Below are positions 48,746 through 57,666 of a stretch of DNA of 64,000 bases, piece by piece. Origin of the DNA: Pseudomonas putida (GTDB lineage: Bacteria; Pseudomonadota; Gammaproteobacteria; Pseudomonadales; Pseudomonadaceae). The position numbers and the translations under genes were made by a program. The notes under the pieces were generated by a model. It was not told where the DNA came from. It did no database searches and was given only the letters and a program-made list of their open reading frames with translations. The DNA lies in NCBI RefSeq assembly GCF_016406145.1, contig NZ_CP066306.1:3162001-3226000 (forward strand), in the 5' to 3' direction. Each line of letters starts with the position of its first letter. The stretch's first letter is position 1.

Positions 48746-48766
48746 GCGGGGATGAATCCTCCCCGC
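48746..48766 (-). terminator. hairpin at the WecG stop codon
   Basis: GCGGGGA pairs with TCCCCGC around a 7-base loop, immediately beyond the TAA of the WecG/TagA gene. No T run follows. It may be an attenuator or RNA-stability structure before the priming transferase gene, which sits after a 169 bp gap. Confidence 0.5.
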
Positions 48767-49516
48767 TTACGGTCCTGGCAGGGTCGCTTTGCTGCACAGC
48801 AGCGCCCGCAGCAGGAACAGTGGATTGCCGACCACATAGCGCACGAACAGCCGCTTGGGCTCCCTGATCAGCCTGTACACCCATTCGCCGCCCAACCGGC
48901 GTAACCAGTCCGGCGCCCGGGTGACCTTGCCGCCCATGAAGTCCAGGATCGCTCCGCCGCAGACGATCAGGCAGGGCCTGCCCAATTCAGCCAGGCGGGC
49001 CGCAACGTTCTCCTGCTTGGGCATGCCCATGCCCAGCACGATCAGCTCCGGTTGCTGCTGCTGCGCCAGATCAATGTAGGTGTCGATACTGGCAAAACCG
49101 TTATGCAGCGACACGACGTTTACCCCGTAAAGCGCTTCGCCCCGTTCCGCTGCCTGGCTCAGATACGGCTCCTGGGTGCCCCAGAACGCTACCCGCCTGC
49201 CATTGAACGCAGCGAGCAACTCGGGAATGAAATCAGTGCCGTTCATGTTCAGCCCGGGCGCCAGCCCCAGGCGCCGATACAGTATCGCGATGCCGGACCC
49301 GTCGCGCAGCAGCACGTCCGCTGCCGCCAGCGCCGTGCAATAGTCGGGGTTGGCAGCCACCAGATTCATGGCGTGGGCATTGACGAAACCGAGCACCGTT
49401 GCCGTTCGCGGAGCGCTAAGTGCCTGCAGCACATTCTGCTCATCAGCTGCGTCCTCGACCACGCGCAGCTTGCCGATGATAGTTTTCCAGCGTTGCAACC
49501 AGGGCCATGCGTCCAT
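48767..49516 (-). CDS. WecG/TagA/CpsF-family glycosyltransferase
   Basis: This is a 249-residue GT26 enzyme that adds an N-acetylmannosamine-type (or uronic) sugar to a lipid-linked acceptor. Landmarks are TVLGFVNAHAMNLVAANPDY, DVLLRDGSGIAILYRRLGL, AFWGTQEPYLSQAAE and LGMGMPKQENVAARLA near the C-terminus, with the end KVTRAPDWLRRLGGEWVYRL. Such enzymes act on the cytoplasmic face, early in repeat-unit assembly. The gene follows the upstream GT2 gene without a gap (ATG adjoins its TGA). Confidence 0.9.
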   Translation of the reverse strand: MDAWPWLQRWKTIIGKLRVVEDAADEQNVLQALSAPRTATVLGFVNAHAMNLVAANPDYCTALAAADVLLRDGSGIAILYRRLGLAPGLNMNGTDFIPELLAAFNGRRVAFWGTQEPYLSQAAERGEALYGVNVVSLHNGFASIDTYIDLAQQQQPELIVLGMGMPKQENVAARLAELGRPCLIVCGGAILDFMGGKVTRAPDWLRRLGGEWVYRLIREPKRLFVRYVVGNPLFLLRALLCSKATLPGP

Positions 49517-50704
49517 TCAGTTGTCATCCCGTTTCGAGCGCACCCATTCAACCTGGCGCTTGAGCAGAAAACCGAGGTACAGGGGAATCTTCTTCGCCGC
49601 GTAGAACGGGGCATACAGCAATACGGAAAACGGGATCACCTCACGCGAGAAGCGCCACCAGGCCAACAATACTGCGGTCCCTAACAGCGCAAGATTGACG
49701 GTGGCAAGCACTGCCGGCAGTAAAATGCCGAAGAACAGAAATGCCAGCCATGCCACGCTGAAGACCACCATCATGGCCAATGCCAGCAACGCCAGCGGCG
49801 GAACCAGCAGGTCCACGGCCATGGCCAGCAAAGGCCAGTTACCCTGCGCCAGCGAGCGGCGGATCAAACCGGGGCCCTCCGTCAGCAGCAGGCCCAGATG
49901 GCCATGTTCCCAGCGGGTGCGCTGGCTGGTGAGGCCTTCCTGGCTGGTCGGGAACTGGCTGGTGACAATGGCAGCCGGGCAGAACAGCGGAGGTTTACCA
50001 TCGCGGCACAGCTCCAGGCCCAGTTTGATGTCTTCGACCAGATGGCCGGTCGCCAGGTTGGCGGCTGTCACATCCTGCCAACTGAACGCCATGCCCGCCC
50101 CCATCAACTGGCACGGCAAGCCTGCCCGAGCCCAGCCACGCGGGCGCACGAGATTCTTCACGCGCCAGGCGAATTCGGCGACCTGCACTTTCAGCCCGGC
50201 GCCTGCAGGCGCATGCATCAGGTACAGAGACTGCACAGGCCGGCCTGACTCGATGCAACAGTGTGCCAAGCGCTCGACGGCACCGGCACTCACCTGGCAA
50301 TCGGCGTCGATGATCAGCACCACCTGCGGCGGGTTGTGCGCCAGATGCCGTACACCGTAGTCCAGCGCATAGCCCTTGCCACGCAGGTGCGCGTCCTGAC
50401 GCTCGATCACCTGTGCACCGGCAGCACGCGCCAATGCGGCGGTATCGTCGGTGCAGTTGTCCGCCACCACCAGCAATTGGTCGCCCTCGCGCAATTGCGC
50501 GCCGATGGTCGCAAGTGCAGACGCGATGACCAGCGCCTCGTTATGCGCCGGTACCAACACCGCCACCCGTGGCCGTGTGCCCTTGAGCTGAGGCACAGGC
50601 CGCGCCGGCAGGCAGGCCAACAACACTTGGACCAACAGCACCAGTACCGGCAGGAGCACAAGCAGTGCCACGATGCCCAGCAGCCAACTCAATAAAGTAA
50701 TCAT
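49517..50704 (-). CDS. family 2 glycosyltransferase, membrane-anchored
   Basis: This 395-residue processive-type GT2 protein has an N-terminal membrane segment (LLSWLLGIVALLVLLPVLVL), a GT-A domain with VAVLVPAHNEALVIASALAT, the metal-binding DADCQ in VVLIIDADCQVSAG, and a TSQRTRWEHGHLGLLL motif resembling Q/RxxRW. Two to three C-terminal membrane helices follow (LLVPPLALLALAMMVVFSVA). Relatives include synthases of cell-surface polysaccharides. Its start overlaps the GT4 gene by four bases. Confidence 0.88.
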   Translation of the reverse strand: MITLLSWLLGIVALLVLLPVLVLLVQVLLACLPARPVPQLKGTRPRVAVLVPAHNEALVIASALATIGAQLREGDQLLVVADNCTDDTAALARAAGAQVIERQDAHLRGKGYALDYGVRHLAHNPPQVVLIIDADCQVSAGAVERLAHCCIESGRPVQSLYLMHAPAGAGLKVQVAEFAWRVKNLVRPRGWARAGLPCQLMGAGMAFSWQDVTAANLATGHLVEDIKLGLELCRDGKPPLFCPAAIVTSQFPTSQEGLTSQRTRWEHGHLGLLLTEGPGLIRRSLAQGNWPLLAMAVDLLVPPLALLALAMMVVFSVAWLAFLFFGILLPAVLATVNLALLGTAVLLAWWRFSREVIPFSVLLYAPFYAAKKIPLYLGFLLKRQVEWVRSKRDDN

Positions 50705-51903
50705 GCAATTGCCTTGAAATAGCGAACCAGCCTGGCCGCTTCGATATCGATATCATGACGCTGGAGCACGCGCTCGTAAGCAGCTTGCCCCATCCGCTGC
50801 AGGGTTTGCGCAGGTTGCGAAAGGCAATCGGCCATGGCTGCGGCCAGCTCCTGCACTTCGCCTGCCGGGAACAGCCAACCGTTCTCCCCTTGCCGAACCA
50901 ACTCGGGTATGCCGGCCACATAGGTGGTCAGTACCGGGCGGCGAAGGGCCATGGCCTCCATGATGACCACAGGCAACCCTTCGGCGAAACTCGGTAGCAC
51001 CAGCGCGCGGGCAGCAAGGATTTCTTCACGTACCTGAGCGCTGCTGATCCAGCCGGTTACGCGCACCTGTGCCTGCAAGCCATGGCGGGCGATCAACGCG
51101 TCGATCTGCTCACGCATTTCACCATCGCCGGCCAGCACCATTTCGAACGCCACGCCTTGGGCCCGCAAAATCCTGGCTGCTTCGAGCAACAGCAGCTGGC
51201 CCTTCTGCTCGCACAGGCGCCCTACGCACACCAGCCGCGGTGTTGCCGGGGGCGCAACGGCCGAGCCTTCATGGAAACTGCGCTCCAGGCCGCAATGCAC
51301 CACCTTCACCTTGACCCAGTGCTCATGCGCCACCCAGCGAAACAACTGGCTGCGCCCGTATGAGCTCACCGCAGCGACGAATGCTGCGCGGCGGACCTTC
51401 TCCCCCATGTGCAGGAATTGCGGCTTGTCGAACTCCTCCGGGCCATGCACGGTGAAGCTGTAGCGGGGACCACCAAGCGCGTTGGCTAGCATGACCACTT
51501 CGGTGGAGTTGGTGCCGAAATGCGCGTGCACGTGCTCAGCAGCAGCACCTTGCAACCACTGCACGACACGGCAAGCTTCAGCCAGGTAGACCAGATGATA
51601 GGGCCAGGGTCGATCGGCGCGCACCCCCATGCGCAACGCCAGGCGCAACGCTGACATAAAACGCCGCGGCTCGCCGCGAGCTACCTGCAGCATCGGCTTG
51701 AGCAGGCTCTTGACACCCCCTTGCAGCACGTAGCGGGTCTTAGCCCGCTCGGCGATGTCTTCATCGTCCTGCAACTCGGCGTCCCAGCCCCGCAGGGCGA
51801 TGCGTTGAACCTCCATGCCTTGACGTTCGAGCGCCAGAATTTCGCGACGAATGAAGCTGTGACTGACCTTGGGATACTGATTGATGAAATAAGCAATGCG
51901 CAT
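50701..51903 (-). CDS. family 4 glycosyltransferase (colanic acid WcaL-like)
   Basis: This is a 400-residue GT-B enzyme. The N-terminal acceptor half opens MRIAYFINQYPKVSHSFIRR, characteristic of WcaL/AmsK-like transferases; the C-terminal donor half has RLVCVGRLCEQKGQLLLLEA and the E-x7-E region LVLPSFAEGLPVVIMEAMAL. It adds one sugar to the growing repeat unit. Its stop overlaps the next GT gene (ATGA). The sugar donor cannot be inferred. Confidence 0.9.
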   Translation of the reverse strand: MRIAYFINQYPKVSHSFIRREILALERQGMEVQRIALRGWDAELQDDEDIAERAKTRYVLQGGVKSLLKPMLQVARGEPRRFMSALRLALRMGVRADRPWPYHLVYLAEACRVVQWLQGAAAEHVHAHFGTNSTEVVMLANALGGPRYSFTVHGPEEFDKPQFLHMGEKVRRAAFVAAVSSYGRSQLFRWVAHEHWVKVKVVHCGLERSFHEGSAVAPPATPRLVCVGRLCEQKGQLLLLEAARILRAQGVAFEMVLAGDGEMREQIDALIARHGLQAQVRVTGWISSAQVREEILAARALVLPSFAEGLPVVIMEAMALRRPVLTTYVAGIPELVRQGENGWLFPAGEVQELAAAMADCLSQPAQTLQRMGQAAYERVLQRHDIDIEAARLVRYFKAIA

Positions 51904-51982
51904 ACGCCCCCAAATCGAAATCCGTTTACTGATAGGGTCGGGCCGCTTCGGCGACGCCCTGACCTTTACCTCATGCTGTGGC

Positions 51983-52948
51983 TCACTGACTACAGGCTAG
52001 CTGAGGATGCAACGGCAGCTCTTTTTGCGCGACGGTGCCGGGCAGTGCTGCTTCTAACTTGGCAAAAACGTCGTCCAGTAACGCGTTGCGCCGTCGGTAC
52101 ATGGCCCGTTTCTTCGGCGCGATGTCCTCCGGATTACGCTTGGCAGCCGCCAGGGGGATCGCAAAGAAGTCCTCGCGCGCCGACGTTTCGGCACCGCTCT
52201 CCTGCCATATCACATCATAGTTGGCTGCCAGGTCCTGAGCCTTCTCAACCCCGAAATACGGGTGACGGTGGTGCCGGCACTGATCGCCGACAGCATAGAT
52301 GCGGGCGACCCCGGCCGTTCTGGCCAGGCACTTGAGGGCTTCGAGCAGAAAGCTTCTGGGGCGCAACCCTTCGAAATCCTTGGTCAGGTCGCGGTAGATG
52401 TCCAGCGAGGTTTCGCTGTCGATGCCTTTATGGATGCCCTGCACAGCACCAATGAACAGGCACAGTTCGCCCTCAGTGCGGCACAGCGTGAACGCCAGTG
52501 ACGCCACACGCAGGTCACCTTGGAACAGGTTGATCACCAACTCCCCTTCACGCTTGAACCAGATGGGCCGATCCAGCACCAGGGTGCACTCTTTGGAGTA
52601 GGCGGACAGGTCACAGACCGCTCTGCTTTCCTCGCGCCCCAACAGCAACAACGCCGGGAACTGCCTGGCGACGACCTCATAGTGCGATGCCACCACATCG
52701 AGCCGTTCACGGGCGTCCCAGCATTTACTGATGTAGGGCCACTGCACCACCCCGATGCAGTCCACGCCCAGCCTGGCGAAGCGCTCGTTGCCCAGCGCAC
52801 CTGACATGCGCTGCATGAACGAGCGCAAGTCCGGCCACTGCCTGATCATCGCTGCGGCCAGCTTGTACTTGTTGTTGAGCGCCCGCAGCGAGTAGCCGGG
52901 TTGCAAGGTGAGTACGCTTTTGGCTAACGATCCGAGCATCTTAGGCAT
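51983..52948 (-). CDS. VirK/YbjX family (DUF535) protein
   Basis: This is a 321-residue protein of the DUF535 family, whose members include VirK of Shigella and YbjX of E. coli. Recognisable parts are LRSFMQRMSGALGNERFARL, DLSAYSKECTLVLDRPIWFK, LFIGAVQGIHKGIDSE, RIYAVGDQCRHHRHPYFG and DIAPKKRAMYRRRNALLDDV. It has no signal peptide or catalytic motif that I recognise. Family members affect outer-membrane protein or lipid A handling. Its place within the EPS operon, one base after a GT2 gene, suggests a role in polymer assembly. Confidence 0.85.
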   Translation of the reverse strand: MPKMLGSLAKSVLTLQPGYSLRALNNKYKLAAAMIRQWPDLRSFMQRMSGALGNERFARLGVDCIGVVQWPYISKCWDARERLDVVASHYEVVARQFPALLLLGREESRAVCDLSAYSKECTLVLDRPIWFKREGELVINLFQGDLRVASLAFTLCRTEGELCLFIGAVQGIHKGIDSETSLDIYRDLTKDFEGLRPRSFLLEALKCLARTAGVARIYAVGDQCRHHRHPYFGVEKAQDLAANYDVIWQESGAETSAREDFFAIPLAAAKRNPEDIAPKKRAMYRRRNALLDDVFAKLEAALPGTVAQKELPLHPQLACSQ

Positions 52949-52949
52949 C

Positions 52950-53927
52950 TCATTTGTACTCGATCAACGCGGGGTTGCCGGCTGTGTACCTGTTCAGCAC
53001 AAACCTCATCTGACCCAGCATCTCCGGGAATTTTCCCAGCACCAGAAATACCGCCTGTGCTGCGTTTTCACGCGCCGACCTGCCGCCACGGCGCGCCAGA
53101 CGCAGCATCTGCAACGGGTAGGCCAGCAGCAGCAACAGTGCCCACAGGCCCACCCAGAAGCTTGCGAGCGCAACCAGCAGTGGAATGCCCAGGCCCCACA
53201 ACCAGGCACGGCGCGACTCACGCAGCCAATGCCGCTCCGGCGGCGCCCCATGCAGGGAGGCGCCCTCGGCATATGCGTAACCTGCGCGTACGCTGCGCCT
53301 CCACCACTGGCCGAAGCGCGTCATGGCTGCATCGTGCAAGGTCATTTCAGCAGCCAGGCGCCAAACCTTCCAGCCGGCCGCCCTCAGGCGCACGCACAGT
53401 TCGGGCTCTTCCCCGGCGATCAGTGCAGAGCGATAACCAGCGACGGCCACGAAGGCATCGACACGCATGAGCGCATCACCGCCACAGGCCTTGGTTTCGC
53501 CCAGCGGTGTGTCCCATTCCAGATCACACAGCCAGTTGTAGATAGAGTGCTGGGGAAAGCGCTCGCGGCGCCGCCCACACACCACCGCCACCTGCGGGTG
53601 GGCGTCGAGAAAGGCTTGCGCCGTGTCGATCCAGCCGGCATCCACTTCGCAATCGCCATCGACGAACTGCACATGGCGTACTGCAGGCAGGGCCTTTTGC
53701 AGGCAGGCAAAGCCCTCGTTGCGTGCCCGCGCGGCCGTAAAAGGTATGGTCAGGTCCAGCGTCAGCACCTCGACGCCCAAGGCCGATGCCCGTTGCACAG
53801 AGCCATCCGTGGAACCTGAGTCCACGTACACCACCTTGTCCGCACGACCCACCAGCGACGCCAGGCAGCGCTCCAGACGAAGGCCTTCGTTACGGCCGAT
53901 AACCACCACGCCAATGCCTGTCACCAT
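52950..53927 (-). CDS. family 2 glycosyltransferase
   Basis: This is a 325-residue GT-A glycosyltransferase: IGVVVIGRNEGLRLERCLAS at the N-terminus, the metal motif in VQFVDGDCEVDAGW and GGDALMRVDAFVAVAGYRS further on. A C-terminal hydrophobic stretch (LLVALASFWVGLWALLLLLA) anchors it to the inner membrane. ATG 53927 has GAGG five bases upstream; an in-frame GTG nine bases earlier is less good. One of four glycosyltransferases of the GT2/GT4 classes in this arm. Confidence 0.88.
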   Translation of the reverse strand: MVTGIGVVVIGRNEGLRLERCLASLVGRADKVVYVDSGSTDGSVQRASALGVEVLTLDLTIPFTAARARNEGFACLQKALPAVRHVQFVDGDCEVDAGWIDTAQAFLDAHPQVAVVCGRRRERFPQHSIYNWLCDLEWDTPLGETKACGGDALMRVDAFVAVAGYRSALIAGEEPELCVRLRAAGWKVWRLAAEMTLHDAAMTRFGQWWRRSVRAGYAYAEGASLHGAPPERHWLRESRRAWLWGLGIPLLVALASFWVGLWALLLLLAYPLQMLRLARRGGRSARENAAQAVFLVLGKFPEMLGQMRFVLNRYTAGNPALIEYK

Positions 53928-53985
53928 GGACCTCACTCGCTGCGCTTGATGAAACCACCCCGGGTACGGTCAGCCATTGCCTGGC

Positions 53986-54510
53986 TCATGTGAACTCCAT
54001 CGCTTCGCTGGGTTTTCGGGCCTTGATGGTCGCAGGCACGCCCACAGCCAGTGAATTGTCCGGCACGTCGATCAACACCACAGCGTTGGAGCCGATGGCG
54101 ACGTTGTTGCCGATGCGAATGTTGCCCAGCACCTTGGCCCCGGCGCCGATATCGACGTTGTTGCCAAAGACTGGAGCAATCGGTTCATTGACGTTCTTCA
54201 GGCCGACCACCACACCATTGCGAATCCGACAGTCGTCGCCGAAACGCGCATAGCCGCTTATGACGATGCCGCCGAAATGATCGATGACGAAGTTGCGACC
54301 GATCACCACTTCACACGGTAACTCGACACCGGTGATGATTTGCACGAACTTGAACAGCACCTTGTAGACAAACGACAGCAGTTTGCGCAAAAGTGCCGGC
54401 CGCACGCCGTAGCGCCAGCGGCCAAAACGATAGACCACCAGCACCCAGAAGCCCTGGGCACCCCAATCTCCACCGTGTGCACGCAAGTCCGCGCGTATGT
54501 TCTGGAACAT
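53986..54510 (-). CDS. serine acetyltransferase-like O-acetyltransferase
   Basis: This is a 174-residue left-handed beta-helix acetyltransferase. Hexapeptide repeats run from about residue 85 (VIGRNFVIDHFGGIVISGYA, FGNNVDIGAGAKVLGNIRIG) to NNVAIGSNAVVLIDVP and the end NSLAVGVPATIKARKP. It resembles CysE in the repeat part, but the N-terminal helix is short, so sugar O-acetylation in the EPS is more likely than serine acetylation. GGTGAAG precedes the start at 54510. Confidence 0.85.
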   Translation of the reverse strand: MFQNIRADLRAHGGDWGAQGFWVLVVYRFGRWRYGVRPALLRKLLSFVYKVLFKFVQIITGVELPCEVVIGRNFVIDHFGGIVISGYARFGDDCRIRNGVVVGLKNVNEPIAPVFGNNVDIGAGAKVLGNIRIGNNVAIGSNAVVLIDVPDNSLAVGVPATIKARKPSEAMEFT

Positions 54511-54518
54511 GGCTTCAC

Positions 54519-55475
54519 CTACCGTGTGGGTTGGCTGGCAAACTGGGTCTTGAACAACAGTGACCAGGTGGCGCGCGTGTGCAGCCAACAGGCCTTGATC
54601 GCGCCCCAGCCTCGCCCCTTGAGCAATGCCTTGAGCGCCAGTACCAGGTCACCCAGGCTCACCAGCAGCATGTGCAGGATCAAGCCCGACACGCCATGAT
54701 GCTTGCGAAAGTACAGCAGCTCACTCTCGATCTGGTAGCTGGAGATCTGCCGGCTCGCGGCCTCCAGTTCGGCGACCGACTTGGAGCTCTCCCCGCCGAT
54801 GTGCACGACGGTAGTATGCGGGTAGAACACCACCTTCCAACCGGCATCCTTCACCCGCTTGCAATGGTCGACCTCCTCGTAATAAAGAAAGTAGCGCGGG
54901 TCGAACAGGCCTACCTGATCGAGCACTTCACGACGCACCAGGTAGAAGCAGCCCGGTAGCCAGTCACATTCACGCACCGAGGCATGGTCCCAGGCCATCT
55001 CATCGACCATCTTCAGCCCTGGGAAAAAGCGCCCAAGCCCGGTACGCGCGACAAACACATTCAGGGGCGTGGGGAAGTAACGGCAACTGGGTTGCAGGTC
55101 ACCGTCGCGCCCCACCAGGCGGACGCCCAGAACGCCGCAGTCCGGGTGCGCGTCCATGTAATCGACGGTTTTTTGCAGGCTGTCGGCAGCGACGAAGGCG
55201 TCGGTGTTGAGCAGCAGCGCGTACCTGCCCTGCAGGTGCGCCAGCAACTGATTGTTGGCGCGGCCAAAACCGACATTATGCGTGTTGCTCAGCAGCACAG
55301 CTTCCGGGCAGACCTCGGCCAGACGCTGCACCGAATCGTCGACGGATGCGTTGTCAACTACCAGATAGCTGGCCAGCCGTTCACTCCCGGCCTGGCGCAG
55401 CGCATCGAACATCGGCTGCAGCAACGATGCGGTATTGAAGTTAACGACCATCACGTCGACGGGTTTTCTATCCAT
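54519..55475 (-). CDS. family 2 glycosyltransferase (rhamnosyltransferase-like)
   Basis: This is a 318-residue GT2 enzyme of the WbbL/rhamnosyltransferase type: VDVMVVNFNTASLLQPMFDA, VVDNASVDDSVQRLAE, SNTHNVGFGRANNQLLAH, LLLNTDAFV and the catalytic-loop YFLYYEEVDHCKRVKDAGWK. Such enzymes often transfer dTDP-rhamnose, which is family knowledge, not shown here. Its start overlaps the upstream acyltransferase gene by eight bases. Confidence 0.88.
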   Translation of the reverse strand: MDRKPVDVMVVNFNTASLLQPMFDALRQAGSERLASYLVVDNASVDDSVQRLAEVCPEAVLLSNTHNVGFGRANNQLLAHLQGRYALLLNTDAFVAADSLQKTVDYMDAHPDCGVLGVRLVGRDGDLQPSCRYFPTPLNVFVARTGLGRFFPGLKMVDEMAWDHASVRECDWLPGCFYLVRREVLDQVGLFDPRYFLYYEEVDHCKRVKDAGWKVVFYPHTTVVHIGGESSKSVAELEAASRQISSYQIESELLYFRKHHGVSGLILHMLLVSLGDLVLALKALLKGRGWGAIKACWLHTRATWSLLFKTQFASQPTR

Positions 55476-56085
55476 TGCTGCCGTCTCCGAAGAAATATTC
55501 GCTGCGTTGGCGTGCCAGTGCAGGTTCCACCGTCGGGTCGTAAGCGCCTTTGCGTTGCTTGACCGTCTCTATCCAGGGGTAGGCATTGCAGCGCGCCTCG
55601 ACCCGGTTGATCAGTTCTTCAGTCGTACAGATGACTTTGGCCGGGTTGCCTCCGACTACCGTACCGGGCGGTACATCCTTGGTGACGACAGCCCCGGCAG
55701 CAACCACCGAGTCAGGCCCGATGGTCACGCGCGGCATGACGATCGCGCCATGCCCGACAAAACAGTTGTCCTTGATGTCAATGTAGCCAACCGAATCCAG
55801 GTGCTTGCCGTAACAGATCTCGATCAGCGCAACCACACCGTCGTGGCCGATCAAGGTACAGTCCGACAGGCCCACATTGCTGCCGATGCGCACCAGAGTG
55901 GGGTCGGTAACATTGCAGCCGCAGTTGATATAGACATTGTTGCCCACCGAGTGGAATTTGCCCCACCGTGCCAGGTAGGTGCCCCACTCCAAGGGCGTAG
56001 GGTTGCAGAATTTCTTGTAAGCCGAACCTCCCCTTCCTGTTGAGTGGACATACTGCGTCATGGCATTGCGTATCCATCCAATCAT
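55468..56085 (-). CDS. left-handed beta-helix acyltransferase (WbbJ-like)
   Basis: This is a 205-residue hexapeptide-repeat acyltransferase. Repeats include GNNVYINCGCNVTDPTLVRI, CFVGHGAIVMPRVTIGPDSV and VAAGAVVTKDVPPGTVVGGN, followed by PAKVICTTEELINRVE. It probably O-acetylates a sugar of the EPS repeat. It is the second such enzyme in the arm, so the polymer may carry more than one acyl group. Its end overlaps the next GT2 gene. Confidence 0.87.
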   Translation of the reverse strand: MIGWIRNAMTQYVHSTGRGGSAYKKFCNPTPLEWGTYLARWGKFHSVGNNVYINCGCNVTDPTLVRIGSNVGLSDCTLIGHDGVVALIEICYGKHLDSVGYIDIKDNCFVGHGAIVMPRVTIGPDSVVAAGAVVTKDVPPGTVVGGNPAKVICTTEELINRVEARCNAYPWIETVKQRKGAYDPTVEPALARQRSEYFFGDGSNG

Positions 56086-56199
56086 TTCTGCTACCCTCGC
56101 ACGTCAAGCGGTCCTGGACTGTCCCTGAGGCGAACCGGTCTCGTTCTTCTTTATGCTGACCGTATCGCGCTCAACCCTTTCCCCACATTGCTGATCCCT

Positions 56200-57666
56200 T
56201 CAAACCATTGCTCCACTGGCCGCTTTCATCTTCGCATCGAGGTGGTCGGCCAATCTGAGTGCGAACTGCAACAGCGGCATCGTCGGGTTCGAGGCGCCGC
56301 CTGTGGCAAAAATGCTGCTGCCGGCTACATAGAGGTTTTCACTGCCGAACACCTTGCAGTCGGCGTCGACCACGCCGAACTCAGGGGATGCCGCCATACG
56401 TGTGGTGCCCATGTGATGGGCATGGGGCGACAGTTTCAAGGGCAGCTCGGTGTCATAGACAAAATCGTTGAGCTTGACGAAACCGAGCCCTGCCTGGGCG
56501 AACTGCTTGGCCAGTTCAGCGCCGATGCACTTGATGGTATGCCTGTCGGTGGCACTGAGTACCCAATTGACATTAACCTTGGCGACGCCCAGCTCATCTG
56601 TTTCGTCGAGCAGCGAAATGCGGCTCTGGGCATCCGGGAATTGCTCGATCATCGTGGTCATGACGCCATCGCCGGGGCAGCTGAACTTGGCGACGAACTC
56701 AATCTTGCTGGCCACCCCCAATTGACACGCCAGGGTTTCCAGAAAATATTTGACCTCGGCCGTTCTGCCGTAGGTTTGCACATCGGAGAGCACCGTAGCG
56801 GAAACATTGCCCTTGCCGGCATGGTACTGAGCGACGAATGCATCGGTGGTGTAATACTGGCGTGGCTCGATGCCCAGGCCATCTTTGAGTATGAAGGTAC
56901 CCAAGTCGATGTTCAGGTGCTCCATCAGGCAACGTCCGGTAAGGCCCTCCTTTTTCACCACGCCCGCACCCCCCAGTGAAGCGCTGTTGAGCAATTGCCT
57001 TGCATTCTCGATCGCCCCCATCGCCAGGACGAACTGATTGGCCACGACACGTTCGCGATGCTGGTCGTAATCGGACACTACCGCGGCCTTCAACTGTCCT
57101 GAGGCCTGATCGAATTCGAGATCGACACAGTTGCAGTGGATGAACACTTCCAGCCCAGGCGTTTGCGTGAGCGCCGATGCGTACTTTTGCGCGAACCGTG
57201 TTGGCGGGCTCAGCAGAAAACGGTCAGCATCGAATTCGCCACCGTTCAGGCCTGCGTTCACGGTTTTAAAGTCAGCCCCGTGCGGCAGGTCAACGATCGC
57301 CATGGCCGCCGGCAGATAGCGCTCGATCTGCGCATAGTCGATCGGCCAGCCCGGCATGCCGACAGGCGGTGCTACGGCAAAATCCGAAGCAGTGAAAGGG
57401 CGACAACGGCCTGCCCAATGATTGGAGGTGCCGCCCAGGTAACGCAGGCGGGTCTGTTCGGCATACAGCTCAAGGCCGGTGGAGGTGCACGCGTAGAGTT
57501 CCTGCGAGCGCGGTTCATACTCACGCCCTCCCCCCTCGAGCAGCACCACGCTCCACCCCGCCTGCGCCAGCTGCAGGGCCAGGGTGATGCCGGCCGGGCC
57601 GGCACCGATGATGCACACGTCGTAGGCCTTGCGCAGGGTTTTCTCAGCCTGGAAGTCCTTGATCAT
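56200..57666 (-). CDS. GMC-family FAD oxidoreductase
   Basis: This is a 488-residue flavoprotein of the GMC (glucose-methanol-choline) family. The FAD motif is YDVCIIGAGPAGITLALQLA at about residue 16, with VVLLEGGGREYEPRSQELYA and YLGGTSNHWAGRCRPF next, and the C-terminal histidine-containing HAHHMGTTRMAASPEFGVVD plus GGASNPTMPLLQFALRLADH. Soluble relatives oxidise sugars or alcohols, passing electrons to a cytochrome or quinone. It has no signal peptide of its own, but its start overlaps by four bases the stop of a tiny Tat-signal protein. It could oxidise a sugar of the EPS or a precursor. Confidence 0.9.
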   Translation of the reverse strand: MIKDFQAEKTLRKAYDVCIIGAGPAGITLALQLAQAGWSVVLLEGGGREYEPRSQELYACTSTGLELYAEQTRLRYLGGTSNHWAGRCRPFTASDFAVAPPVGMPGWPIDYAQIERYLPAAMAIVDLPHGADFKTVNAGLNGGEFDADRFLLSPPTRFAQKYASALTQTPGLEVFIHCNCVDLEFDQASGQLKAAVVSDYDQHRERVVANQFVLAMGAIENARQLLNSASLGGAGVVKKEGLTGRCLMEHLNIDLGTFILKDGLGIEPRQYYTTDAFVAQYHAGKGNVSATVLSDVQTYGRTAEVKYFLETLACQLGVASKIEFVAKFSCPGDGVMTTMIEQFPDAQSRISLLDETDELGVAKVNVNWVLSATDRHTIKCIGAELAKQFAQAGLGFVKLNDFVYDTELPLKLSPHAHHMGTTRMAASPEFGVVDADCKVFGSENLYVAGSSIFATGGASNPTMPLLQFALRLADHLDAKMKAASGAMV

